From: an uncultured Atopobiaceae bacterium
GTDB lineage: Bacteria; Actinomycetota; Coriobacteriia; Coriobacteriales; Atopobiaceae
Reading direction: 5' to 3'
NCBI GenBank assembly: GCA_905235165.1
Contig: CAJOKK010000053.1
Span: 1-16,580 of the forward strand
Length of the DNA stretch: 16,580 nt
The notes beneath the pieces were generated by a model. That model made no database searches and was not told the DNA's origin. It saw nothing but the letters and a program-made list of their open reading frames with translations. Shown one piece after another: positions 1 through 6,345 of this stretch; position 1 is the stretch's first letter, and every line of letters starts with the position of its first letter. The translations under genes were made by a program, and so were the position numbers.

Positions 1-39
1 AACGGTCAGTTGTCTACAAAATGCGGACAACTGACCGTT
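1..39. repeat. Perfect 14-bp inverted repeat (hairpin) at window edge
   Basis: Bases 1-14 (AACGGTCAGTTGTC) are exactly reverse-complementary to bases 26-39, leaving an 11-nt loop. The arms begin at the first base given, so the repeat may extend outside the window. There is no T-run after it, so it is not an obvious terminator. It lies inside an open frame (1-180), where both arms are translated. It could be a recombination or operator site, or a fold-back artefact at a contig end. Confidence 0.8.
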
Positions 40-180
40 CACAGAAACAAATATATTCAAGGTGAGGAAAAATACAAGAGCAAAGAATATTGGACGTTAT
101 ATCAAAACGGGGAAGCGGTAACTCAGGGTAAAATGAACGCCGGTGTCATTTCAGGCTTATCCATCAGGCTCCTCGGTTAA
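1..180 (+). CDS. 3' end of an unidentified protein, possibly ending in a ChW-like repeat
   Basis: Frame 1 is open from the first base to a TAA at 178-180, giving 59 residues without a start, so this is the C-terminal end of a gene cut by the window. The last part reads around WTLYQNGEAVTQG and ends in GLSIRLLG. This loosely resembles the clostridial hydrophobic W (ChW) repeat, in which a tryptophan is followed by G-rich turns and a short I-x-L-G strand; such repeats occur in secreted Clostridia proteins. The similarity is by eye and weak. The DNA is AT-richer than the core genes from 2157 onward. The perfect hairpin at 1-39 lies within the frame, which is unusual for coding DNA, so this may also be a decayed fragment. 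Confidence 0.3.
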   Translation, partial: NGQLSTKCGQLTVHRNKYIQGEEKYKSKEYWTLYQNGEAVTQGKMNAGVISGLSIRLLG

Positions 181-538
181 TTCTAATCTAGTGGAGACAT
201 TACAAATTCAAAAAATCAATAGTGTATTAAAGATTGGCGTTGTCTATTATGGACAATGCCACTTTTCTTTTCCTCTAAGTTGGCGATGCATTTTCTGGCA
301 CACTTTGGAAAATGACTCAAAAAAACTAATAAGGTTGCAGACAACTGTCGAACAACTCGCAGATGAGAATAAAGAAGTTATAGCTTCAGAATACGAACTA
401 AAGGCTGAAATCGAAGCACTGAGGAGTCTTTTGGCCGGCAGGGAGGCAGAGAATAGGCAGCTGGAAGAAAGCGCAGCAGCATTAGGCGCCCTTAAGGCAG
501 ATAATGAAGACCTTACCTTCAATAATATGTATTCCTAG
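143..538 (+). CDS. Possible small coiled-coil protein or gene remnant
   Basis: An open frame of 131 residues starts at GTG 143 and ends at 538. The first 55 or so residues have no recognisable character and probably are not a real N-terminus, because no ribosome binding site precedes 143. From about residue 60 the translation has a heptad-like pattern rich in Glu, Leu and Ala (for example VEQLADENKEV and AEIEALRSLLAGREAENRQL), which predicts a coiled coil of about 60 residues. It may be the tail of a larger lost gene. An IS66-type transposase N-terminus has a superficially similar E/L-rich stretch, but its usual FGRKSEK-like motif is absent. I do not recognise a family. The region 181-892 otherwise holds only this frame and the rlmD-like relic. 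Confidence 0.25.
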   Translation: MSFQAYPSGSSVNSNLVETLQIQKINSVLKIGVVYYGQCHFSFPLSWRCIFWHTLENDSKKLIRLQTTVEQLADENKEVIASEYELKAEIEALRSLLAGREAENRQLEESAAALGALKADNEDLTFNNMYS

Positions 539-645
539 TATTCGGGTGTTGTTCATCCGACCGTTTGGCTATACTTTACAAGAGTATTTGGCTAAATTTT
601 GAGACCATTTGGACTGAGTCAACAATATTATTTCATTGGAATATC

Positions 646-780
646 TCAACTCTCTGTCTTGCTCTCAGCAGTTGTGAGATCCAACTCATTCAGATCGAGC
701 TTCAAGTTCAGATATGTATCCGGATTATTTCTAACCAATAGAACAACCGTCTCCACATGCCTTGGGACAATGGGGTTGAT
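646..780 (-). pseudogene. Relic of the C-terminal tail of an RlmD-type 23S rRNA methyltransferase
   Basis: Translating the minus strand from 780 down to the TGA at 648-646 gives a fragment with the motif PRHVETVVLL, then LKLDLNELDLT and AESK. HVETV is the conserved C-terminal motif of RlmD/RumA-type uracil methyltransferases and carries the family's catalytic glutamate. The LDLNELDLT...AESK segment matches, from memory, a C-terminal extension seen in many Clostridia homologues, which normally continues much further. Here it stops right after AESKTES, and upstream there is no methyltransferase domain, with an in-frame TAG at 870-868. The fragment is therefore broken at both ends. It is distinct from the larger rlmD-like gene at 2157-3337 and has Clostridia-like rather than actinobacterial character, suggesting an imported and decayed copy. 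Confidence 0.55.
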
Positions 781-892
781 AAAAAGGCACATATTAACGG
801 TGTTGCCACAACTGTCCTCGAAAAGCCTATGCCGTTGACCAGTTATGATGGAGCAGCGGAGACGATTCTATGGTCTCGGCAAACAGAATTTG

Positions 893-1474
893 TCAGTTTA
901 TGGTCATCTCCGGTCTGTGTGCATAAAAGATCTTTTTTGGATTTAAAGACATGAGTTTATCCCAGTCCTTCTTAAGCCCGGCATTATCCATATACGCGTC
1001 AATATATTCGTACGGTTCAAGATCGCCCACGAAGCAATCCCCATCGTCCAAAACAAGAGAAACACTGTCGGCACTATGGCTTGGGGTATGGACTATCTGC
1101 CCGAATATACCTATTCTCTGAAGAAAGTCTCTGCTTTCTTCACAGGAAATGACGGCAGCCCGGGTTTCATCAATGGGGTCTGATGATATCTTTTCTCTGG
1201 CAAATATGGCATCTGAAAAATGTACGGAATTCATCTGCACGTCTATGAGGATAAGCTTTACGCCCTGCTTCATCAGATCACTTATAAGCCCCATGTGGTC
1301 CGGATGATAATGAGTCGCCAGCACATACCCTATGTCTTTCACCCTTAAATCGTTTTGCTTTAAAGCTTTGTAGAACGCAGGCAGTGTTCCTGCGAAGTCG
1401 GTATCGATAAGCAGGCTGCTGTTACGTCCCTCGATCAAATATGTATTTGTATTGCCATACTTCAATTTCAGCAT
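893..1474 (-). CDS. Metallo-beta-lactamase-fold hydrolase
   Basis: This 193-residue protein starts at ATG 1474, preceded by an AGGTGA-type ribosome binding site. It has the MBL-fold signature THYHPDHMG near residues 54-62 (HxHxDH), a second metal ligand in TPSHSADS, an acidic ligand in CFVGDLEP, and a closing histidine in FYAHRPE. All expected metal ligands of a dinuclear hydrolase are present, so it is probably intact and active. The substrate cannot be read from sequence; the size fits a minimal MBL domain of the glyoxalase II-like or lactonase-like group. It follows the truncated flavodoxin by 20 nt on the same strand, which suggests a former two-gene unit; MBL and flavodoxin domains are also fused in flavodiiron proteins. 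The gene is AT-richer than the core genes beyond 2157 and looks horizontally acquired. Confidence 0.85.
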   Translation of the reverse strand: MLKLKYGNTNTYLIEGRNSSLLIDTDFAGTLPAFYKALKQNDLRVKDIGYVLATHYHPDHMGLISDLMKQGVKLILIDVQMNSVHFSDAIFAREKISSDPIDETRAAVISCEESRDFLQRIGIFGQIVHTPSHSADSVSLVLDDGDCFVGDLEPYEYIDAYMDNAGLKKDWDKLMSLNPKKIFYAHRPEMTIN

Positions 1475-1494
1475 GCGTCACCTGAACCGACCGG

Positions 1495-1761
1495 TTATTT
1501 CCCTAATAACCAGTCAGACACCTTCTGCTTTGAATTCTTAGCCTGCGAACCCTTAATGGCAAGTCCGTTCTTTTGGACATCCGCGCCTTTGCACATCTTC
1601 ACATCCGAAACCATACTTGCAAGGCCGGAGCCCACATGTGTGCTGATAACTCGTACAGTCTTTCCTGTGAAATCTAGTCCCTCCAGAGCAGTCTCAATCT
1701 CCGGAGCGTAAGTTCCCCAGTAGGTCGGGCTCATAATATAAATCGTATCATAGGGCAGCAA
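1495..1761 (-). pseudogene. Flavodoxin, C-terminal half only (5' end lost at repeat array)
   Basis: The 88-residue frame begins at a TTG inside the first 52-bp repeat unit. It reads YDTIYIMSPTYWGTYAPEI, then FTGKTVRVISTHVGSG, then SDWLLGK. The motifs SPTYWG (FMN isoalloxazine loop) and the strand plus glycine-rich loop around STHVGSG are typical of the second half of flavodoxins. Flavodoxins are normally about 140-170 residues and start with a beta-strand and a phosphate-binding S/T-x-T-G-x-T loop; that half is absent. Upstream, the frame stays open through one repeat unit and then meets a TAA, with no ribosome binding site. The gene was evidently truncated at the junction with the tandem array, so a functional flavodoxin is unlikely. 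Confidence 0.75.
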
Positions 1762-2161
1762 AGCCGCGAAGTTGTGAATACGGGGCCCCGTTTCTCCAAC
1801 TTACCGGCAGCAAAGCCGCAAAGTTGTAATTACAAGGCCTCTTTTCTCCAACTTACCGGCAGCGGTGCCGCAAAGTTGTGAATACGGGGTCCCTTTTCTC
1901 CAACTTACCGGCAGCGGTGCCGCAAAGTTGTGATTACGGGGGCCCTTTTCTCCAACTTACCGGCAGCGTTGCCGCAAAGTTGTGATTACGGGGGCTTGTT
2001 TCTCCAACTTAGCGGCAGCCAGTGAGAATAGCAGCTGCCTCTCGCGAGTCGATTTGTGGACTTGGGCGGCGCCGGCCGTCGGAGTCCGCGAAACTGGGGC
2101 GGCTTTTACGGACTTGGGCGGCACCGATCGCTGGATTCCGCAAAGTGTAGAAGCCTCTATT
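1754..2161. repeat. 52-bp tandem repeat array: five well-conserved units plus degenerate units
   Basis: The motif GGCAGC recurs at 1754, 1806, 1858, 1910, 1962 and 2014, an exact 52-bp period. Five full units (1754-2013) share GCCGCAAAGTTGT, a TACGGGG block and TCTCCAACTTACC. Each unit contains an imperfect dyad (GCCGCAAAGTTG against CAACTTACCGGC), so each could fold into a hairpin. The sixth unit is degraded. Two further units starting GGACTTGGGCGGC at 2058 and 2110 are again 52 bp apart and resemble each other at roughly three quarters of their first 39 positions. No unique spacers separate the units, so this is not a CRISPR. The array separates AT-rich DNA on the left from GC-rich core genes on the right. 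Confidence 0.9.
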
Positions 2162-3337
2162 GTCCTTTGGCCTTTGACAGCAGCGCCACCGTCTCCACGT
2201 GCTTGGTGTGGGGGAACATGTCGACAGGCGTAATGCGCTCGAGACGATAGCCTTTCGAGCGGAGAAGTTGTCACGGGCTTGCGTGACGGCATTGCAAGAA
2301 ACGTAGACCACGCGCTCGGGTGCAAGGTGAGCGACGGCAGAGAGGAATTCCGGCGTCGATCCGGCACGCGGCGGGTCCATGATGACCACGTCGAAGGCGT
2401 GGGAGCCGCCGGCAGCCTTGGCGATGAAGCTCGTCGCGTCGGCGCGAATGAACTCGCAGCGCTTGGCAACATCGTTGGCGGCGGCGTTTCGCTTGGCGCA
2501 AGAGACGGCACCGCGTACCTGCTCAACGCCGGTGACAAGAACGCCCTCTGTCGATGCCGCTGCGCAAATGCCAATGGTGCCTGTGCCGCAATAGGCGTCA
2601 AGAACGCGCATCCCCGGCTGCAACTCAGCTCCCTCGAGGGCGAGCTGGTAGAGAACCTCGGTCTGCACGGGATTGGTCTGGTAGAAGCTGGTGGGCCCGA
2701 TCTCGAAGGTGCAGCCCAACAGGCGGTCGTGCATGATGCCGGGGCCAAAGAGGGTGCGGCACTCGCGACCCAAGATGGCGTTCGTGCGACGCTCGTTCAC
2801 GTTCTGGACGATGGTGGTCAGGGCACCTTGCGACTCGCGCAGGGCAGACACGAGCTCCTTCTCGCGAGGAATCGTGGGGCCGTTGGTCACGAGCGTCAGC
2901 ATGAGGTCGCTCGTGGCGTAGCCGCAACGCACGACGGCATGGCGCAGACATCCTGTTCCGCGGTCTTCTTGATAGGCGGGAATCCGCAGGTCAGAGGCGA
3001 TATCAGCAACGGCGTTCAGCACTTGGCGGGCACGCGGGTCCTCCACGAGGCATTCGTCGCAGCGCACGATGCGGTGCGAGCCTGCCGCGTAGAAGCCACT
3101 TCTGATGCGGCCCTTCTTGCCCGGCGCAAAGGGCGTTGCCGCCTTATAGCGAAAGGCGCGAGGCTCGTCCATGCCTCGAACGTCATCGATGGAGGCGCCG
3201 TCCTCGGCGACCATCTTCGAGAAGAGCTCGGTCACGAACGTTTGCTTGCGTCCGAGCTGTATGGGGTAGGGTACGGCGAGCCATTCGCAGCCGCCGCACT
3301 TCTTGGCAATGGAGCATGTGTACGTCTTGTATCCCAT
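2157..3337 (-). pseudogene. rlmD: RlmD/RumA-like 23S rRNA m5U methyltransferase with 1-nt frameshift near 3' end
   Basis: The protein transfers a methyl group from S-adenosylmethionine to C5 of a uridine in 23S rRNA. From ATG 3337 it shows a Fe-S cluster motif (CSIAKKCGGC, residues 8-17), a later RCDEC pair, the SAM-binding loop VLDAYCGTGTIG, the DPPR motif and the nucleophile cysteine in VVYVSCNAVT. After ARD the original frame turns to unrelated residues and would run to 2009. Shifting the frame at about 2268-2271 restores GYRLERITPVDMFPH, TKHVETVALLSKAKGQ and a TAG at 2159-2157, the expected family ending with the catalytic glutamate in HVET. One missing base explains this. It is either a real inactivating mutation or a sequencing error. 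TrmA-like tRNA methylation is a less likely alternative. It is divergent from mazG. Confidence 0.8.
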
Positions 3338-3459
3338 GAGCCTAGTGTAGCGCCGTTTGTCGCGTCCTCACCAAAAGCGGCGGTATTATCTACATACCAA
3401 GGTGGCTCTTGCGCCGTCTTGGCAGAGAACACAGCTTAAATGCAACCAAGGATGCACGT
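3338..3459. promoter_or_regulatory. Divergent rlmD / mazG intergenic region with a candidate -10 element
   Basis: The 122 bases between the two divergent starts must hold promoters for both. A TATTAT hexamer at 3384-3389 could be the -10 box of mazG, and the same AT-rich spot on the other strand reads GATAAT. I found no good -35 box at 16-18 bp spacing for either direction. AAGGA at 3447-3451 is the likely ribosome binding site for the mazG start at 3460. Confidence 0.25.
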
Positions 3460-4347
3460 ATGACCACACAGAACACTCCTTCCCAAGCCGTTCTTGCCGT
3501 TGACGAGCAGACCCTCGAGCGGCCGCAGGCTCCCCAGGCCCATCCCGACTTCGATCGCCTGGTACGTACCATCTGGCGCCTGCGCCAAAGTGACGGCTGT
3601 CCTTGGGACAAGGAGCAGACGCACCGCTCCATTGCGCAGAACATGATCGAGGAGACCTATGAGGCGGTTGATGCCATCATGGCCGATGATGTTGAGCACC
3701 TGCGCGAGGAGCTGGGAGATATGCTCGAGCAGGTTCTTCTCAACACGCAGATTGCCGAGGATGATGGGGAGTTCACTATCGACGAGGTCTGCCGCGAGCT
3801 GAACGAGAAGCTCGTGCGCCGTCATCCTCACGTGTTTGGCGAAACTGCGGCCAGCTCGGCCGAGGGTGCGCTTGCGCGTTGGGACGAGGTGAAGCGTCAG
3901 GAACGTGCGGCCCGTGGTGAGCGAGGCGAGAGCTCTGGCCTGCTCGATTCGGTGCCTTCGTCGCTGCCTGCGCTCATGCAGTGCCAAAAGATCAGCAAGC
4001 GCGCTGCCAAGGCGGGCTTCGAATGGGAGAGCGTCGCGGACATTTGGGACAAGGTCGCCGAGGAGCGCGCTGAGTTCGAGCAGGAGGAGCGTGGCAGCGA
4101 GGCTGCGGCACAGGAGTTTGGTGACCTGCTCTTCTCCTTGGTGAACGTCGCGCGTCGCGAGGGTATTGACGCCGAGGCCGCGCTGGCTTCGTCCAATCGC
4201 AAGTTCCGCAGGCGTTGGGCAGCGATGGAGCTCCTGGCCGCTGAGCGTGGTCGCGACTTGGAGGATTGCACGACAGACGAGATGAACGAGCTCTGGGATC
4301 TCGTGAAGGTAGCCGAGCGTGAGGCGTCGGTAAAGGCGGGTGAGTAA
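3460..4347 (+). CDS. mazG: Nucleoside triphosphate pyrophosphohydrolase MazG
   Basis: MazG hydrolyses (d)NTPs to NMP and pyrophosphate, cleaning aberrant nucleotides and influencing the stringent response. The 295-residue protein has two MazG domains. The first (about 30-130) contains GCPWDKEQTH, the metal-binding EETYE (64-68) and EELGD (83-87). The second (about 180-285) contains EERAEFEQEE and FGDLLFSLVNVAR. An in-frame TTG at 3409 could extend the protein by 17 residues, but ATG 3460 has AAGGA 8 nt upstream and gives a length closer to the family, so I prefer it. The 3' end overlaps the next gene by 8 nt, indicating an operon with the septum-initiator-like gene and probably ppx. MazG next to an exopolyphosphatase/pppGpp phosphatase homologue links two nucleotide-stress functions. 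Confidence 0.93.
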   Translation: MTTQNTPSQAVLAVDEQTLERPQAPQAHPDFDRLVRTIWRLRQSDGCPWDKEQTHRSIAQNMIEETYEAVDAIMADDVEHLREELGDMLEQVLLNTQIAEDDGEFTIDEVCRELNEKLVRRHPHVFGETAASSAEGALARWDEVKRQERAARGERGESSGLLDSVPSSLPALMQCQKISKRAAKAGFEWESVADIWDKVAEERAEFEQEERGSEAAAQEFGDLLFSLVNVARREGIDAEAALASSNRKFRRRWAAMELLAAERGRDLEDCTTDEMNELWDLVKVAEREASVKAGE

Positions 4348-4945
4348 GGTGGAGCAGGTGGACGAGAGACGTCGCCGGAGCGTGTCGCAAGACCGTGCGG
4401 CCATTCGGCGCGACGGCGAGGCCCATCGCGAGCGCAGGCGGGGCGCAAGGCAAGAAGGCGCTCAGCAGCACAAGGCGGAAGCCCAGCGAGCGTCGGGCGA
4501 AGCGGAGCGCGACGATCGCGAGGGCGGGCGTCGTAGTCCTCGCGAATTTCTGGATGCCCTTATCGAGGTCGTGACGAGTCGCCCCGGCATATCCTGTGCC
4601 ATTTTGGTCATCGCCATTCTCCTCGCCGTGATGTACGGCCCCGCGCGCGACTACTACATTGCCTGCCGTAGGGGCCAGTACCTGCGGGCCTACTACAGCG
4701 AGGTCGTGGCCCAGAACAACGAGCTCACCCACGACACCCACTACTACCTGTCCGAGGAGGGCATCGTTGACGAGGCCCATCGTCGTGGCTATGCAAGGGA
4801 AGACGAGACGAGCGTTGTGGTTGAGGGCGCTCCGGAGGATGAGGACGTGGTTGCCCTCAGCGACATAGAGATCGACACGAACCCACCGCTCTACATCAAG
4901 GTGCTTGACGTTCTCTTCTTCTACAAGGAGGGCGTTACGCTTTAG
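4340..4945 (+). CDS. Septum formation initiator family protein (DivIC/FtsB-like)
   Basis: This 201-residue bitopic membrane protein starts at GTG 4340, overlapping mazG by 8 nt. It has a long charged N-terminal cytoplasmic region rich in Arg, Glu and Gln (about residues 1-80), one hydrophobic segment near residues 85-103 (SCAILVIAILLAVMYG), then a short coiled-coil-like stretch (YLRAYYSEVVAQNNELTHDT) followed by IVDEAHRRGYAREDE. A TM helix, a short coiled coil with QNNEL, and a 'glu-x-x-AR.x.G' tail are the signature of DivIC/FtsB proteins, which form a complex with FtsL and FtsQ/DivIB at the division septum. Position between mazG and ppx resembles the actinobacterial ftsB - ppx linkage. The N-terminal extension is longer than in E. 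coli FtsB (about 100 residues). GTG is followed by another in-frame GTG at 4349, so the exact start is uncertain. Confidence 0.75.
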   Translation: MSKVEQVDERRRRSVSQDRAAIRRDGEAHRERRRGARQEGAQQHKAEAQRASGEAERDDREGGRRSPREFLDALIEVVTSRPGISCAILVIAILLAVMYGPARDYYIACRRGQYLRAYYSEVVAQNNELTHDTHYYLSEEGIVDEAHRRGYAREDETSVVVEGAPEDEDVVALSDIEIDTNPPLYIKVLDVLFFYKEGVTL

Positions 4946-5023
4946 GCTGCTTGTCAGCTGAGCGTGTTGCCCGGTGGTCGTGAGGCAATCGCTGTTCTCG
5001 TGAACAGGCGAAAGGGTGGTTAT

Positions 5024-6016
5024 ATGCAGCGTGTATCGTGTATCGACATCGGAACCGTTACGGCTCGCCTGGCCGTTGCCGACGTGGACGACGGGCGCGT
5101 AATGCGCCTTGCCAAGCAGTCGACCATCGTTGACTTGGGAGAAGGACTCTCGGCTTCGGGACGTATCTGCGAGGCGGCAAAAGGCCGCCTGCTCTCCTGC
5201 GTTGATGGCTATCTGGCCGCTGCGCGCGCGGCAATGGCTCCGCTGGTGTGCTGCACCCTAACGAGCGCGGCGCGCGATGCGGAGAACTCCCAAGAGGTGC
5301 TTGAGGGACTTGCCGAGCGCGGGCTTGAGGCGCAGGTAATCCCGGGCGAGGTCGAAGGCATGCTGACCCTCCTGGGCATTGCCCAGGACTTTCCGGGCGA
5401 GCCCGTGCTCATTGCCGACAATGGCGGTGGATCGACTGAGTTCGCGCTGGGCTCTCTTGAGAACGGCACCCTTGACGTGGCCTTCGTTCGTTCCATTGAC
5501 GTCGGCTGCCGTCGCGTGACCGAGCGCTTCCTCTCTGAGCGCGAGAGCGGCATTCCCAGCGAGCAGGAGCTTGCCGCGGCCCATGAGTTTGCCGCAGACC
5601 TGTTTGCCCCAATTTCTGGCCTTCTCGCTGAGGCGGATGTGCGTCCCGAGCGCCTGGTGGCCTGTGGCGGTACGGTGACCAGCCTGGTTGCCATGCGCGA
5701 CAAGCTCGAGCCCTACGACTCCTCCCGCGTGCACCTGCACGAGCTCTCCCTTGCGGACGTGGAGACCTTGGAAAGCGAGCTGGCGGCCAAAAGCGTTGCC
5801 GAGCGCGCCGAGATGGCAGGGCTGCAGGCCAAGCGTGCCCCGGTTATTCTGGGTGGCGCGGTTGGCGTGAGCGAGATCCTGCGAGCAACGGGCTTCGACA
5901 AGCTGACGGTAAGTGAGAGCGACCTTCTCTTTGGCCTTACCCTCACGACGGCAGCAGCCGCCGCTGGCGAGAAGAGCCCCGTCGGCTGGAATCCCGCTCT
6001 CTCGCAGCTTTGCTAG
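5024..6016 (+). CDS. ppx: Ppx/GppA family phosphatase (exopolyphosphatase / pppGpp phosphatase)
   Basis: The enzyme belongs to the ASKHA-fold family that degrades inorganic polyphosphate and/or removes the gamma phosphate of pppGpp. The 330-residue product shows the N-terminal phosphate loop CIDIGTVTARLAVADV (DIGT 8-11), TSAARDAEN (80-88), PGEVEG (107-112, catalytic-acid region), the second phosphate loop DNGGGSTE (132-139), RSIDVGCRRVTERF and ACGGTVTSL. Length matches the short, C-terminal-domain-free GppA-like form. The frame is open from 4964, but ATG 5024 is preceded by AAAGGGTGG at 5011-5019 and starts directly before the first conserved strand. It lies 78 nt after the DivIC-like gene, probably the same transcription unit as mazG. 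Which substrate dominates cannot be told from sequence. Confidence 0.92.
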   Translation: MQRVSCIDIGTVTARLAVADVDDGRVMRLAKQSTIVDLGEGLSASGRICEAAKGRLLSCVDGYLAAARAAMAPLVCCTLTSAARDAENSQEVLEGLAERGLEAQVIPGEVEGMLTLLGIAQDFPGEPVLIADNGGGSTEFALGSLENGTLDVAFVRSIDVGCRRVTERFLSERESGIPSEQELAAAHEFAADLFAPISGLLAEADVRPERLVACGGTVTSLVAMRDKLEPYDSSRVHLHELSLADVETLESELAAKSVAERAEMAGLQAKRAPVILGGAVGVSEILRATGFDKLTVSESDLLFGLTLTTAAAAAGEKSPVGWNPALSQLC

Positions 6017-6040
6017 ATTTGCGCTACTCTACATACCCAT

Positions 6041-6125
6041 GGGGGCGTGGCGGAATTGGCAGACGCAGGGGACTTAAAATCCTCCGCCGCAAGGCGTGCG
6101 GGTTCGAGCCCCGCCGCCCCTACCA
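6041..6125 (+). tRNA. tRNA-Leu (anticodon TAA)
   Basis: The sequence folds as a class II tRNA. The acceptor stem is GGGGGCG (6041-6047) with CGCCCCT (6115-6121), the D-arm is GGCGGAATTGGCAGACGC, the anticodon loop is CTTAAAA giving anticodon TAA, the long variable arm is CGCCGCAAGGCG, and the T-arm is GCGGGTTCGAGCCCCGC. The 3' CCA is encoded (6123-6125). It follows ppx by 24 nt. Anticodon and long variable arm agree on leucine. Confidence 0.95.
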
Positions 6126-6170
6126 TTAAGAATTGGGCCCCGGCAACGGGGCTTTTTCATGTTCGGGCCC
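6105..6170 (+). repeat. Direct repeat, copy 1 (tRNA-Leu 3' end plus terminator)
   Basis: From CGAG inside the T-arm of tRNA-Leu through the terminator to GTTCGGGCCC, 66 bases are repeated at 6280-6345 with a single difference (T at 6153, C in the copy). The repeat therefore carries the 3' end of the tRNA, where integrase attachment sites typically lie. Confidence 0.9.
6137..6157 (+). terminator. Rho-independent terminator of tRNA-Leu
   Basis: GCCCCG (6137-6142), a GCAA tetraloop and CGGGGC (6147-6152) form a GC-rich stem followed by five T residues. It begins 12 nt after the tRNA CCA end. An almost identical copy lies 175 bp downstream. Confidence 0.85.
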
Positions 6171-6279
6171 ATCGCAGGGGCTCGAACCCGAGAGGGCGGA
6201 AGTGCCCAGTGGGCACTTCCGGGCGGAGGGCGCGAAGCGCCCGGAGCCGTCGAGCGTTGGCCCGAAAGGGCCAACGCGG
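6171..6279. repeat. Cluster of short perfect hairpins and an inverted T-arm copy between the direct repeats
   Basis: Within 109 bases there are three perfect stem-loops: 6198-6220 (GGAAGTGCCC, 3-nt loop), 6228-6242 (GGGCGC, GAA loop) and 6255-6276 (CGTTGGCCC, GAAA loop). In addition 6177-6190 is an exact 14-nt inverted copy of the tRNA-Leu T-arm (6099-6112). None is followed by a T-run, so they are not classical terminators. The cluster looks like REP-type or mobile-relic DNA rather than a gene. No open frame here is credible. Confidence 0.75.
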
Positions 6280-6345
6280 CGAGCCCCGCCGCCCCTACCA
6301 TTAAGAATTGGGCCCCGGCAACGGGGCCTTTTCATGTTCGGGCCC
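6280..6345 (+). repeat. Direct repeat, copy 2 (partial tRNA-Leu 3' end plus second terminator)
   Basis: This matches 6105-6170 at 65 of 66 positions. It contains the last part of the tRNA-Leu (T-arm 3' side, acceptor 3' strand and CCA) without the rest of the tRNA, then a second copy of the stem-loop terminator at 6312-6332. It is not a complete tRNA gene. Confidence 0.9.

Noticed and set aside
599..954. Plus-strand open frames over the RlmD relic
   Set aside because: They have no ribosome binding sites or recognisable features and are antisense to the methyltransferase relic.
1493..1511. Hairpin GGTTATT/AATAACC between flavodoxin and MBL genes
   Set aside because: It encodes the last flavodoxin codons and has only seven AT-rich pairs, with no T-run; probably incidental.
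2009..2156. C-terminal extension of the rlmD-like protein to 2009
   Set aside because: The residues come from a shifted frame running into degenerate repeats. The family-like ending lies in another frame with a stop at 2157.
1754..2161. CRISPR array
   Set aside because: The 52-bp units are contiguous copies with no unique spacers between them, and no cas gene is present.
2279..3439. 386-residue plus-strand open frame
   Set aside because: It is antisense to the rlmD-like gene, which shows Fe-S, SAM-binding and catalytic motifs; the plus-strand translation has none.
3436..4404. 322-residue minus-strand open frame
   Set aside because: Shadow of mazG, which has the complete family motifs on the plus strand.
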